A stretch of 54,294 nucleotides of DNA from CAYVQB01 sp964453985. GTDB taxonomy: Bacteria > Babelota > Babeliae > Babelales > UASB340. The notes under the pieces are model-generated. The model was not told where the DNA came from, did not search any database, and worked only from the letters and a program-made list of their open reading frames with translations. The stretch is taken from the NCBI GenBank assembly GCA_964453985.1, contig CAYVQB010000002.1, positions 1 through 54,294 on the forward strand, written 5' to 3'. A program made the position numbers and the translations under genes. Shown piece after piece: positions 17,420 through 25,551 of the stretch (positions within the stretch are counted from its first letter, which is position 1; each line of letters starts with the position of its first letter).

Positions 17420-18925
17420 CTAATCTTTATGCATATAAATACTAAAACTCATATCTTTTCTTAAGGCTTCAAATTCTTTTTTATCTTCAAGCGTAATATT
17501 TTTACAATTCAGAAGAGATAAATATCGCAAATTTTTAGCCACATTTAATAAATTAATTATCCCGTTCTTTGTTAAATTGCCCTCTCCAACATACAGTTGT
17601 CTCAATCTCGGACATCCAGCAGCTAAAACTGGCAACCCCTCATCCGTAAAGTTATTACAATCCCACAATATTAACCATTCTAAAGAACTACAATATTTAG
17701 ACAAAGATTTTAAAGCATTATCTGTTAACTCTTTACACCTATGTACCTCTAAAAACTTCAAATTTATGCACCCTTGAGCCAAACTCTCTAGCTCTTTATC
17801 CATTAAGTCGTAACCATCAAATTCCAAATGTTTTAAATTCGTAAATTTTTTGGCTAAAATATCAATAGTTTCTTTCCACATAGAACTCAAAACAAGTTTT
17901 TCTATTAAAGGACGACTCTTTAGTATTTCCTCTAAATCTTTATTTGTTAAAAAACACATCCCATATTTATCTCTACATGCACCCTTCAAATCTAAAGAAA
18001 GTAAATTAGGACAAAGCGAAATAAGCTTTTTTACTTGCTCTACCCCCATCTCACTCAAAAAACCCGAAGAAAAACTTAATGATTTAACTCTTGGACAACG
18101 CTTAATTAAATCTACACACCCCTGATAACATGATTCAACATCGTCAGATTTTTCTTCAGATTTTTCTTTTGTATGATAATAATGATCTATATCTAATTCA
18201 CAATTTCTACGAGCAATCTCTCTATATCTTTTTGAAACATTACTTAAACGATAAAATGTCTTCGGGGTACCGCAATATCGCAATACACAGCCCAAAGTAT
18301 CATCTGAAAAGACTAATGGAGGGTTAACTTTCTGTTGAAAATCTTTTAACGCCTTTTTAAATAAAGCATTCCCTTTTCTATCTAAATAATCCCGAATTCC
18401 CATAATTAAATTTGGAAAAACATCAGAATCTTTAAATTTTTCTTTAAAAATCGAATCTTTTAAAATATAAGGATTCTTCGTTAACCCAAAAGCCGATTCT
18501 ATAGAAGGCTCTAGTATTTCTTGTGTTAAGTCCCCAGTAACAGGAAGTTCTTTAGGTAAAGCTTTTATTAAATCCGAATCAAACTCTAAAAACTGAATTA
18601 CTGTGTCTAAAAACTTTCTTAATAAAAAATAATCACTAAAAAAGAAAGCCATCGCAATATTTTCCAAATCTCCTTCCCCTCTTAATTTATCAAAAATAGG
18701 AGCCAATTCTTCTTGTGACATCTTTTTAATTTTCTTTATATCATTATCTATGAGATTAACTAAAAGAGAACAATCATCCTTCCAATTTTCTTTTAAAATA
18801 GGCTTCATCAGACCTTCCGACAACTCTACTAACCCTTCAACTGTGGGTTCTACTCCTGCTGGCCTACTTACACAGAACCAACTTAAAAGAAAAACAAGCC
18901 TGGAAAATTTTATTAACTTTTGCAT
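17420..18925 (-). CDS. Secreted F-box/LRR (FBXL-like) protein
   Basis: 501 aa. The signal peptide MQKLIKFSRLVFLLSWFCVS is followed by a long helical N-terminal region of unknown type. An F-box-like segment follows at about 204-245 (PLVFSDDTLGCVLRYCG, then FYRLSNVSKRYREIARRN). From about 260 to 495 there are at least seven AMN1/FBXL-type leucine-rich repeats (CPRVKSLSFSSGFLSE; CINLKFLEVHRCKELTDNAL; CSSLEWLILWDCNNFTDEGL; CPRLRQLYVGEGNLTKNG). In eukaryotes this layout recruits substrates to SCF ubiquitin ligases. Export and architecture suggest a host-directed effector. It stands alone between dnaN and the glycosylase gene. Confidence 0.8.
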   Translation of the reverse strand: MQKLIKFSRLVFLLSWFCVSRPAGVEPTVEGLVELSEGLMKPILKENWKDDCSLLVNLIDNDIKKIKKMSQEELAPIFDKLRGEGDLENIAMAFFFSDYFLLRKFLDTVIQFLEFDSDLIKALPKELPVTGDLTQEILEPSIESAFGLTKNPYILKDSIFKEKFKDSDVFPNLIMGIRDYLDRKGNALFKKALKDFQQKVNPPLVFSDDTLGCVLRYCGTPKTFYRLSNVSKRYREIARRNCELDIDHYYHTKEKSEEKSDDVESCYQGCVDLIKRCPRVKSLSFSSGFLSEMGVEQVKKLISLCPNLLSLDLKGACRDKYGMCFLTNKDLEEILKSRPLIEKLVLSSMWKETIDILAKKFTNLKHLEFDGYDLMDKELESLAQGCINLKFLEVHRCKELTDNALKSLSKYCSSLEWLILWDCNNFTDEGLPVLAAGCPRLRQLYVGEGNLTKNGIINLLNVAKNLRYLSLLNCKNITLEDKKEFEALRKDMSFSIYMHKD

Positions 18926-19020
18926 AATTACCCTTTCGTAAAAATTAAAATACTATAAAAAATCACAAATTATATAGGTTTCTACTTAAAAAACAACACA
19001 TCTTAGTATATAATAATTTT

Positions 19021-19635
19021 ATGCAAAAAATATTAAACATCCTAATAAAAAACTTAGATCAAAAATTAAAAGATCAAATAGAAAATCGATTAAAATCATT
19101 TTCAAAATTGAACCAAGCCGATAATCAAGCTTGGTTCAATGAATTATGTTTTTGTTTGCTAACTGCAAACTCAAAAGCAAGCACTGCTATAAATATTCAG
19201 ATAGAAATGGGCGAGCTTGGATTCACAAAAAAAACGGCCACAGAAATAACAGCTGTGCTACGAAAACACGGTCACCGATTCCATAATATTAAAACTGGAT
19301 ATATTGTTGCTGCACGCAAATACATTCAAATTAAGGACGTATTGCAAAATATAGATTCTAAAGGGGCAAGGATTTGCCTTGTAGACAATATCAAGGGACT
19401 TGGATACAAAGAATCATCACATTTCTTACGCAATGTGGGATATCATGACGTTGCAATAATAGATAGACATATTTTGCGGTTTTTACACAAAGAAAAACTT
19501 ATTAAAGAAATTCCAAAAACAATAACTCCAAAAAAGTATTTAGAATTTGAAGGGATTTTAAAGAATTTTAAAATCCCACAAGATAAACTTGATCTTATAA
19601 TTTGGGCAAACATGACAGGAAAAGTATTAAAATGA
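19021..19635 (+). CDS. ogg: N-glycosylase/DNA lyase, Ogg2 type
   Basis: 204 aa, the short length of the Ogg2 group of HhH-GPD glycosylases. The helix-hairpin-helix reads VDNIKGLGYKESSHFLRNVG (about 121-140) with the predicted Schiff-base Lys130. The catalytic Asp148 is in AIIDRHIL. The N-terminal helices contain ELCFCLLTANSKAS. The enzyme removes 8-oxoguanine from DNA and nicks the abasic site. Ogg2 is best known from archaea and some thermophilic bacteria. The stop TGA overlaps the ATG of the next ankyrin gene (ATGA), which couples their translation. Confidence 0.85.
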   Translation: MQKILNILIKNLDQKLKDQIENRLKSFSKLNQADNQAWFNELCFCLLTANSKASTAINIQIEMGELGFTKKTATEITAVLRKHGHRFHNIKTGYIVAARKYIQIKDVLQNIDSKGARICLVDNIKGLGYKESSHFLRNVGYHDVAIIDRHILRFLHKEKLIKEIPKTITPKKYLEFEGILKNFKIPQDKLDLIIWANMTGKVLK

Positions 19636-20312
19636 AAATTAAATTAAACAAAAAAATAATTTATTTAATTATTTTAACTGTGTCTTCTTTTACTAGTAAA
19701 ACTTTTGGCGTTAATCCAAATGTTTACGATGCACTAATAAACAGAGACCATCCTAAAGTATTAGAAATACTATCTCAATTAAATGATTATGATTTTTTTG
19801 TTGATAAAAAAGAGCATACAGCCCTCCATATTGCTGTAGCAATTAGAGATCAAAAAATGGTAGAACTCTTATTAGAAAAAGGCGCTAATCCAAATATACA
19901 AGACATAAATAAAAATACACCCATACATACTGCTACATATCAAAATGTAACAGGAATTCTTAAAAGCTTGCTTTCTAACAGTAAAATTAAACCTGATCTT
20001 ACAATTAAAAACCACAAAAACGCTTCTGCTATTAGTTATATTGGATCAGACAAAACCCCTAAAGCAATATCAGATAAACTATATAGAATTTTATTAGAAT
20101 ATTTAACACCCTCAGAAGAAACACACAAACTACTCATTGAAAACTTTGCCCCAGAACAGTTTCAAGATCTATATATAAATTTAACACACTTGGAGGAACT
20201 TGATTTTGAATGGCCTTTTTTCTTAGCAGATATAATAGAGGAAAAAAAGAGAGAAGAATTTATCGTAACAAATAATGTTGAAGACAACTCTATTTTTTAT
20301 TGGAAGGAGTAA
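19632..20312 (+). CDS. Secreted ankyrin-repeat protein
   Basis: 226 aa from ATG 19632. This start is within ATGA of the glycosylase stop and begins a signal peptide (MKIKLNKKIIYLIILTVSSF). Ankyrin repeats at about 50-140: HTALHIAVAIRDQKMVELLLEKGANPN and NTPIHTATYQNVTGILKSLL. The C-terminal third is acidic and aromatic and not assigned. The last codons (Trp-Lys-Glu-stop) form the left arm of a hairpin (20303-20321). Confidence 0.8.
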   Translation: MKIKLNKKIIYLIILTVSSFTSKTFGVNPNVYDALINRDHPKVLEILSQLNDYDFFVDKKEHTALHIAVAIRDQKMVELLLEKGANPNIQDINKNTPIHTATYQNVTGILKSLLSNSKIKPDLTIKNHKNASAISYIGSDKTPKAISDKLYRILLEYLTPSEETHKLLIENFAPEQFQDLYINLTHLEELDFEWPFFLADIIEEKKREEFIVTNNVEDNSIFYWKE

Positions 20313-20321
20313 AACTCCTTC
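20303..20321 (+). terminator. Short hairpin spanning the stop codon of the ankyrin gene
   Basis: GAAGGAGT 20303-20310 pairs with ACTCCTTC 20314-20321, loop AAA. The left arm contains the last codons and the first base of the stop. There is no strong U-tract, so termination is only possible. Confidence 0.4.
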
Positions 20322-20356
20322 TCATGTAACTTATTGTTTTTTACGAAAGGTTCTTT

Positions 20357-21028
20357 ATGATAAAAATAAATAAAAAATTACTACTTACTTTTTCAATATT
20401 ATTATGTTCGAAGGTTTTGATGTCTATGGAGCGTAAACACTCAATGCATGAGTCCCTGCCTGGCACAAGAAAAAGAATAAAGTTTTCAAGTCTGTTTGGT
20501 GAAAAGGGTATAAAAAACCCTGCCCAACAATTAAATATAGCTTGCAGGCTAGGAGACTTTGAAAAAGTAGAAAGCCTTCTTTTAAATTACCCAGATATAG
20601 ATATCAATAATATCAACACTCCTTTAATAACGGCTATCTCTGAAGGGTTCACTGATATAGTAGAACTTCTTTTAATGCAGCCAAGGGTAGACGTCAATCA
20701 AGTAAACAGATACGGACAAACCCCTTTGAAGGCTGCAGTCCAAAAGAGATTCACTGATATAATAAAACTTCTCTCAAGTCACCCAAACATAGATATTAAT
20801 AAACCAAACTGCGTAGAGGAAACTCCTTTGCATTTTGCTGTATCTATAGGGAACCGAGATGCGGCGGAACTTCTCTTAAGTCACCCAGACATAGATATTA
20901 ATAAACTAGACAGAAAAGGCAAAACTCCTTTGGATATTGCTTTTAAAAACAACAACATGATAGATTTGATTTTGACACACAAAAGACAAAAGAAAAACTC
21001 TTTAATCTCTACAGAACCAAAAGAATAG
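20357..21028 (+). CDS. Secreted ankyrin-repeat protein
   Basis: 223 aa. Signal peptide MIKINKKLLLTFSILLCSKV, then MSMERK, again Met-Glu after the signal. At least four ankyrin repeats at about 58-200, each with a DIDIN/DVNQ turn every 33-34 residues (QLNIACRLGDFEKVESLLLN; TPLKAAVQKRFTDIIKLL; TPLHFAVSIGNRDAAELLL; TPLDIAFKNN). The regular spacing shows an intact repeat domain. A 44-bp spacer with AAAGG upstream separates it from the previous ankyrin gene. Host target unknown. Confidence 0.85.
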   Translation: MIKINKKLLLTFSILLCSKVLMSMERKHSMHESLPGTRKRIKFSSLFGEKGIKNPAQQLNIACRLGDFEKVESLLLNYPDIDINNINTPLITAISEGFTDIVELLLMQPRVDVNQVNRYGQTPLKAAVQKRFTDIIKLLSSHPNIDINKPNCVEETPLHFAVSIGNRDAAELLLSHPDIDINKLDRKGKTPLDIAFKNNNMIDLILTHKRQKKNSLISTEPKE

Positions 21029-21033
21029 AAATC

Positions 21034-21084
21034 ATGATAAGAAGCACCCTAGAAAGACTCATGCCCTGGGGTGCTTCTTATCAT
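21034..21084. terminator. Strong bidirectional terminator overlapping the xer 3' end
   Basis: A perfect 16-bp stem, 21034-21049 with 21069-21084, loop 19 nt, between convergent genes. The right arm is coding for the last residues of the recombinase (Asp-Lys-Lys-His-Pro). Confidence 0.65.
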
Positions 21085-21967
21085 AAACATCTCTAATTTG
21101 TCTCTTTTCAAGATGAGTATAAATCTGAACAGTAGAAATCTGTTCATGTCCCAAAAGAATTTGTAAACTTCTTATATCAGCTCCACTCTTAAGTAAATGA
21201 GTAGCCAAGGAGTGCCTAAGGCTATGTGGCGAAATATTTTTTGAAATATAAGCTTTTTTTAAAATATTTTTAAGAATTATCCAGAAAGATTGTCTGGTAA
21301 TTGCTCTTGCAAGGCCCCTATAAACTGAAAAGAAAAGAAAGTCACTTTTTTGACAGCCATCAGGAAGCAATTTGGAATAAATACTATCAAGATAATATCG
21401 TAAAAGCCCCAAAATATTTTTTGGCAAAGGTACGGAACGTTCTTTATTTCCTTTACCAATCAGGTTAACAAAACCTGTATCAAAATGTACTTGATCTACC
21501 GTCAAATTAACAAGCTCAGAAACCCGCATTCCAGATGCATAGATCAGATAAAGCATTACCTTATTACGAACGCCCTTTAAGGAATTATCGTTATTGGCAG
21601 CTCCAAGCAATTTTTGGATTTCTTCCTCTGTTAAATAAACGGGCAACTTTTTTTCAAGCTTGGGAAACACAAGAACTTGCGCCTTATTTTGAAATTCGAA
21701 ACGATCACTCAAATATTTAAAAAAAGCTTTTATAGAAGATATTTTACGTGATAAAGATTTTGCCGAAAGCCCTTGTAATTTTAAAATTTTAAGATATTTT
21801 TTAAGATGATTTTTGTTGCAGCTTTTTAAAGAGGTCTTACTCTCTTGTAAAAAAGCATACAACATATCTATATCTCTTCTATAGGCACTAAATGTATTTT
21901 TGCTGACTCTTTTTTCTGTTAATAAATAGGTCTGAAAAAGAGCAACAAGATTTGAATCTTGATTCAT
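21059..21967 (-). CDS. Tyrosine recombinase XerC/XerD
   Basis: 302 aa from the ATG at 21967 (GGGGAA upstream); a 9-codon upstream extension is also open but has no ribosome site. N-terminal SAM-like domain, then catalytic residues in order: Arg148 (ASGMRVSEL), Lys172 (GKGNKERSVP), His248 and Arg251 (HSLRH), His274 (LGHEQ) and Tyr283 (IYTHL). The C-terminus KKHPRA is typical of Xer proteins. Chromosome dimer resolution at dif is the expected role. Whether it is XerC, XerD or a single XerH-like enzyme cannot be told. It is a housekeeping length, with no phage or integron genes nearby. Confidence 0.9.
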   Translation of the reverse strand: MNQDSNLVALFQTYLLTEKRVSKNTFSAYRRDIDMLYAFLQESKTSLKSCNKNHLKKYLKILKLQGLSAKSLSRKISSIKAFFKYLSDRFEFQNKAQVLVFPKLEKKLPVYLTEEEIQKLLGAANNDNSLKGVRNKVMLYLIYASGMRVSELVNLTVDQVHFDTGFVNLIGKGNKERSVPLPKNILGLLRYYLDSIYSKLLPDGCQKSDFLFFSVYRGLARAITRQSFWIILKNILKKAYISKNISPHSLRHSLATHLLKSGADIRSLQILLGHEQISTVQIYTHLEKRQIRDVYDKKHPRA

Positions 21968-22004
21968 TTGTGATAAATTCCCCAACAAACACACAAAACA
22001 AAAA

Positions 22005-23438
22005 TTAGTAAGATCTTGCTATCAGTACATCTGTTTTACTAGATTCATCACAACAAAAACAAGCCTTATGTTCTTTTTCTTTTAACAAACACCTGATTGT
22101 GCCTTTATAACCTTTTAGCTTAGCCTCACACTCAGCAGACCCACACCAACCAACTTGATAAAAACCACCATCTTTTTCCATGGCTTTTCCAAGCTCACTA
22201 AGTTTATCGGCTTGATGCCAATTTTCTTTTAAGCGTTTTTGTGCTCTAGCAAAAAGTTGATCTTGTATATCTTGTAAAAGTTCTTGAGCTTTATTTGTAA
22301 GTTCTGAAATACCTACAAATGATTTCTTTTTAGTTCTATCTGGCTCAATCCTATTTACAAGAACAGCCTGATTTTTATCAACATCTTTTGGTCCGATTTC
22401 TATTCTGACAGGAACACCCTTCAATTCCCATTCATAGAACTTTGCACCAGGCGTCATATAATCTCTTAAATCAAGCTGCGTTCTAATACCAACCTCTATT
22501 AATTTATTATTAATTTCTTGTGCAGCCTTTAAAACAGCTTCTTTTTCTTCAGGCTTTCTATAGATAGGAATAATTACCGCCTGTATAGGTGCAACCTTTG
22601 GAGGCATAATCAAACCATTTTGATCACCATGAGTCATAATCAAGGCACCGATCATACGAGTGGAAACACCCCAACTAGAACAATATGGTGATTTAACCTT
22701 ACCATCCTCGTCTTGGTATTTAATATCAAAGCTCTCAGAGAAACTATGTAATAAAACGTGAGTTGTTCCAAACTGTAAAGCTTTTCCATCTTGCATTAAG
22801 CTTTCAAGACAGTAAGTTCTTTCTGCTCCTGCAAACTTTTCACTCTCTGATTTAATACCAGCAACAGCGGGGATAGCCAAATAATTTTCAGCAAAGTCTT
22901 TATACAGCTCAAGCGCATCAACGGCCATTTGAACAGCTTCTTCATGCTTTGCATGAGCAGTATGCCCTTCTTGCCACAAGAATTCTGTAGTTCTTAAAAA
23001 TGGTCTAGTACGCATTTCCCAACGCATAACATTAGCCCATTGGTTGATCTTTAAAGGCAAATCTCTGTATGACTTTATCCATCTGGAAAACATATAATAA
23101 ATTATTGTTTCTGAAGTTGGACGAATAACTAGCGATTCTTCAAGCTTTTTCCCGCCAGCATGTGTTACCACAGCCAGTTCCGGAGCAAAGCCTTTTACGT
23201 GCTCAGCCTCTTTTTTTAAAAAAGATTCAGGTATCAACAAAGGGAAATAGGCATTTTGCGTGCCTGTTGCCTTAATTTTTTTATCAAGCACAGCTTTCAT
23301 GTTCTCCCATAAAGAATAACAATATGGACGTAGTACAAAGCAACCCTTGGTTGGACTTTGGTCTACGAATTCCGACTCAGAGAGCACATCTTGATACCAT
23401 TGCGCAAAATCTGTCTTTATATCAGCAAGTTTACTCAT
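22005..23438 (-). CDS. proS: Prolyl-tRNA synthetase, archaeal/eukaryotic-like type
   Basis: 477 aa, the short form without the editing insertion of the E. coli-type enzyme. Class II motif regions are visible: SRWIKSYRDLPLKINQWAN and MRTRPFLRTTEFLWQEGHTAH. The C-terminal domain has several Cys (WCGSAECE, CFCC), as in the zinc-binding extension, and the protein ends in Tyr, as usual for this type. It charges tRNA-Pro in the cytoplasm. This type occurs in many bacteria, including reduced genomes. It lies 37 bp upstream of xer on the same strand. Confidence 0.95.
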   Translation of the reverse strand: MSKLADIKTDFAQWYQDVLSESEFVDQSPTKGCFVLRPYCYSLWENMKAVLDKKIKATGTQNAYFPLLIPESFLKKEAEHVKGFAPELAVVTHAGGKKLEESLVIRPTSETIIYYMFSRWIKSYRDLPLKINQWANVMRWEMRTRPFLRTTEFLWQEGHTAHAKHEEAVQMAVDALELYKDFAENYLAIPAVAGIKSESEKFAGAERTYCLESLMQDGKALQFGTTHVLLHSFSESFDIKYQDEDGKVKSPYCSSWGVSTRMIGALIMTHGDQNGLIMPPKVAPIQAVIIPIYRKPEEKEAVLKAAQEINNKLIEVGIRTQLDLRDYMTPGAKFYEWELKGVPVRIEIGPKDVDKNQAVLVNRIEPDRTKKKSFVGISELTNKAQELLQDIQDQLFARAQKRLKENWHQADKLSELGKAMEKDGGFYQVGWCGSAECEAKLKGYKGTIRCLLKEKEHKACFCCDESSKTDVLIARSY

Positions 23439-23527
23439 ACTTAATACCTGAAAATTAGAAGGTTATATAATAAAAAGCTTTTAACAAAGTATATCAAAAC
23501 AAAGCCCTGGCGCCAACAGCCAAAACC

Positions 23528-24871
23528 CTACTCTTGCTCCATATACCAATGAACGACTTTATTCAAACTAGCACTATTTGTAACATTTGATGATATAGAG
23601 TTTGCAACGATAACCCTAGGTCTTAAGTCTTCACTCTCTGTATCCGCAGGAATCAATTTAGCAGCAATCCAGTGTCCTGGCTCAAAGATTACCAAAGTTT
23701 GAGCATGACCTCTTCTAAATCGCTCTCTATTTTTTTCCTGATAACCAACAGATACATCCTCTAGGTTTAATTTACATAAGGACTCTTGCTCAAGGCTGTA
23801 TCCTTTTAATACTCTTTCTATTTCGTCGTTAGCAAGATTACCAGTAATAGAACTGCCTGCAACAATCCCATATCTTTCAATATTTTTTAAAGTTTTCTCC
23901 ATTTCCGTCTTCTCTCGCTCTCGCTCTAAAATTTTAGAATCAATATTTTTACGTTCTTTATCTGTAAGTTTTTTATTTTCTTTTAATTGGGCCCGGAAAT
24001 CTGCAATAGATCTATCTTTAAGTGGAATCTGTCTTTCAAATCCTGCCTTGCGCAATTCTAGTAAAAATCCTCTACCATTATCCAGAATCTCATCCGAGAA
24101 ATTATTATCTACAAGCAATTTTGCAATCACAACTTCATCATCGGAGGAATTTAATGCTAAACAATTTTTTATTGCATGCAAACCACACTCTAAACCCTTT
24201 TGTCCGGTTGCTTTAAACTGTTTTACATCATATTTACTATTCCTATTTTCTAAAGAATCTTTCCTAAAACCTCTTTCTGTCTTAAAATTCCCATCTAAAG
24301 TTTTATCTTTACTTTGTTTTTTCCAGTAATCATAAATAAAATAAGAACTCACAAGAGTTACCACACAAATCACAGTTGAACCAATTAACAATTTATGTTT
24401 ATAGATAAAATCTGAAAAATTATCAAAGATACTACTGTTTAAAAAATCTTTATCAAGTAAGCAACTAGATAACAAGTAATTGAACTCCCTAATATCTTCT
24501 ATTAAAGCTAGATCGGTTTTTGAAGACACATTTTTTTTATACCCACTTAAATAATTATCAAAGCTTACAACTTCTTCACGTAATAACCTTAAGTCACGAA
24601 TTCTTATCTCATGAACCTCGTCTAGAAATTGACAAATTTTATGAAACTTATAGGCAATCTTTGGATTATACGAAAAAGCACCAGCTTTTAACTGGCTTTG
24701 TATGCTGGTTAAAAGTTGTAATGATTTTTGAGTTACACCTTTTAACTCATTATCACCTTTTGCTTGCAACTTTACGTTATCCAAATAATCATGTATAGAT
24801 AACTCATGAGCACTAGAATTGCTTAAACTAAAAAATAAAGTAACAAATAAAAAAATAAACTTTTTGAACAT
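23528..24871 (-). CDS. Exported Josephin-like cysteine protease (putative deubiquitinase)
   Basis: 447 aa from the ATG at 24871 (CGGAGC 4-9 nt upstream). Signal peptide 1-21 (MFKKFIFLFVTLFFSLSNSS-A), helical region 40-150, a membrane helix at about 161-180, and a C-terminal domain. The latter has Gln224-x-Gly-x-x-Cys229-x-x-His232-x3-Asn236 (GQKGLECGLHAIKNCL), then GHW with His400, then VIVANS with Asn424. The order Gln, Cys, His, Asn and the local spacing (Gln five before Cys, His at +3, Asn at +7) match the Josephin domain of ataxin-3 (Gln9, Cys14, His119, Asn134). A charged helical insertion (about 290-335) separates the Cys and His parts. Josephins cleave ubiquitin chains. Another papain-fold family with the same triad is possible. 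The gene is divergent from gmk across a long inverted repeat. Confidence 0.55.
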   Translation of the reverse strand: MFKKFIFLFVTLFFSLSNSSAHELSIHDYLDNVKLQAKGDNELKGVTQKSLQLLTSIQSQLKAGAFSYNPKIAYKFHKICQFLDEVHEIRIRDLRLLREEVVSFDNYLSGYKKNVSSKTDLALIEDIREFNYLLSSCLLDKDFLNSSIFDNFSDFIYKHKLLIGSTVICVVTLVSSYFIYDYWKKQSKDKTLDGNFKTERGFRKDSLENRNSKYDVKQFKATGQKGLECGLHAIKNCLALNSSDDEVVIAKLLVDNNFSDEILDNGRGFLLELRKAGFERQIPLKDRSIADFRAQLKENKKLTDKERKNIDSKILEREREKTEMEKTLKNIERYGIVAGSSITGNLANDEIERVLKGYSLEQESLCKLNLEDVSVGYQEKNRERFRRGHAQTLVIFEPGHWIAAKLIPADTESEDLRPRVIVANSISSNVTNSASLNKVVHWYMEQE

Positions 24872-24893
24872 GATTGCTCCGAAGATATAGAGA

Positions 24894-24941
24894 TTGTTAT
24901 AATCATACACACACTTTAAAGTAAGTGTATGATTATAACAA
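24894..24941. promoter_or_regulatory. Perfect inverted repeat in the divergent gmk / protease promoter region
   Basis: 17-nt arms, 24894-24910 and 24925-24941, are perfect inverted copies with a 14-nt centre that is itself partly symmetric. Each arm contains TATAAT facing inward (24898-24903 on plus; 24932-24937 on minus). TTGCTC at 24874-24879 lies 18 bp before the plus-strand TATAAT and may be its -35. This could be an operator or a pair of overlapping symmetric promoters. Confidence 0.5.
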
Positions 24942-24963
24942 AAAACAAAAATAAGGGGAAAAA

Positions 24964-25551
24964 ATGGTAGAAAATAAAAAGCTAGGAAAACTCTTTGTAA
25001 TCTCTGCTCCATCAGGTGCTGGGAAAACTACTTTAACAAAAGAAGTAATAAATAGATTACAAAAAGATTTTCCAATATCTAAAGTTATAACTTATACCAC
25101 GCGAGCACCCAGAAAAGGTGAAGAGAACGGCAAAGATTATTTCTTTGTTTCTCATGACGAATTTGATCAAAAAGCCAAAGAAGGCTTTTTCTTAGAAACA
25201 ACAGAATATCAAGGACATAAGTATGGGTCTCCCTCTGAGATTTTAACTGAATTAGAACTTGGTAAATCTTTTGTTATCATCACAGATATAGAAGGCGTGA
25301 AAAACATAAAACACTTACATAATCATGCATTATTTATCTGGGTAAAGACATCAACAATTCAAGAGTTAAAAAAACGTTTGGTTAAACGTGGCTCTTTAAC
25401 TAATGATCAAATTGAAGAACGACTTGCTATGGCCACAGGGGAATTAAAAGAAGCTGAAAAAGCTCGTATGTTTGATTATAACGTTGTAAACGAAGTCTTT
25501 GAACAAACTGTTGGTGAGCTTATACAATTGGTTAAAAAAGAATTGAACTAG
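24964..25551 (+). CDS. gmk: Guanylate kinase
   Basis: 195 aa, typical length. P-loop SAPSGAGKTT (about 13-22), the GMP-binding segment YTTRAPRKGEENGKDYFF (about 44-61), EYQGHKYGSP (about 80-89), and the lid and C-terminal region with IEERLAMATGELKEA. It converts GMP to GDP using ATP. AAGGGG precedes the ATG. The 3' end overlaps the convergent beta-barrel gene by 4 nt. Confidence 0.96.
   Translation: MVENKKLGKLFVISAPSGAGKTTLTKEVINRLQKDFPISKVITYTTRAPRKGEENGKDYFFVSHDEFDQKAKEGFFLETTEYQGHKYGSPSEILTELELGKSFVIITDIEGVKNIKHLHNHALFIWVKTSTIQELKKRLVKRGSLTNDQIEERLAMATGELKEAEKARMFDYNVVNEVFEQTVGELIQLVKKELN

Noticed and set aside
21059..21967. Integrase of a mobile element
   Set aside because: Size, motifs and the HPRA end fit a housekeeping Xer recombinase; no att-like repeats or phage genes nearby.
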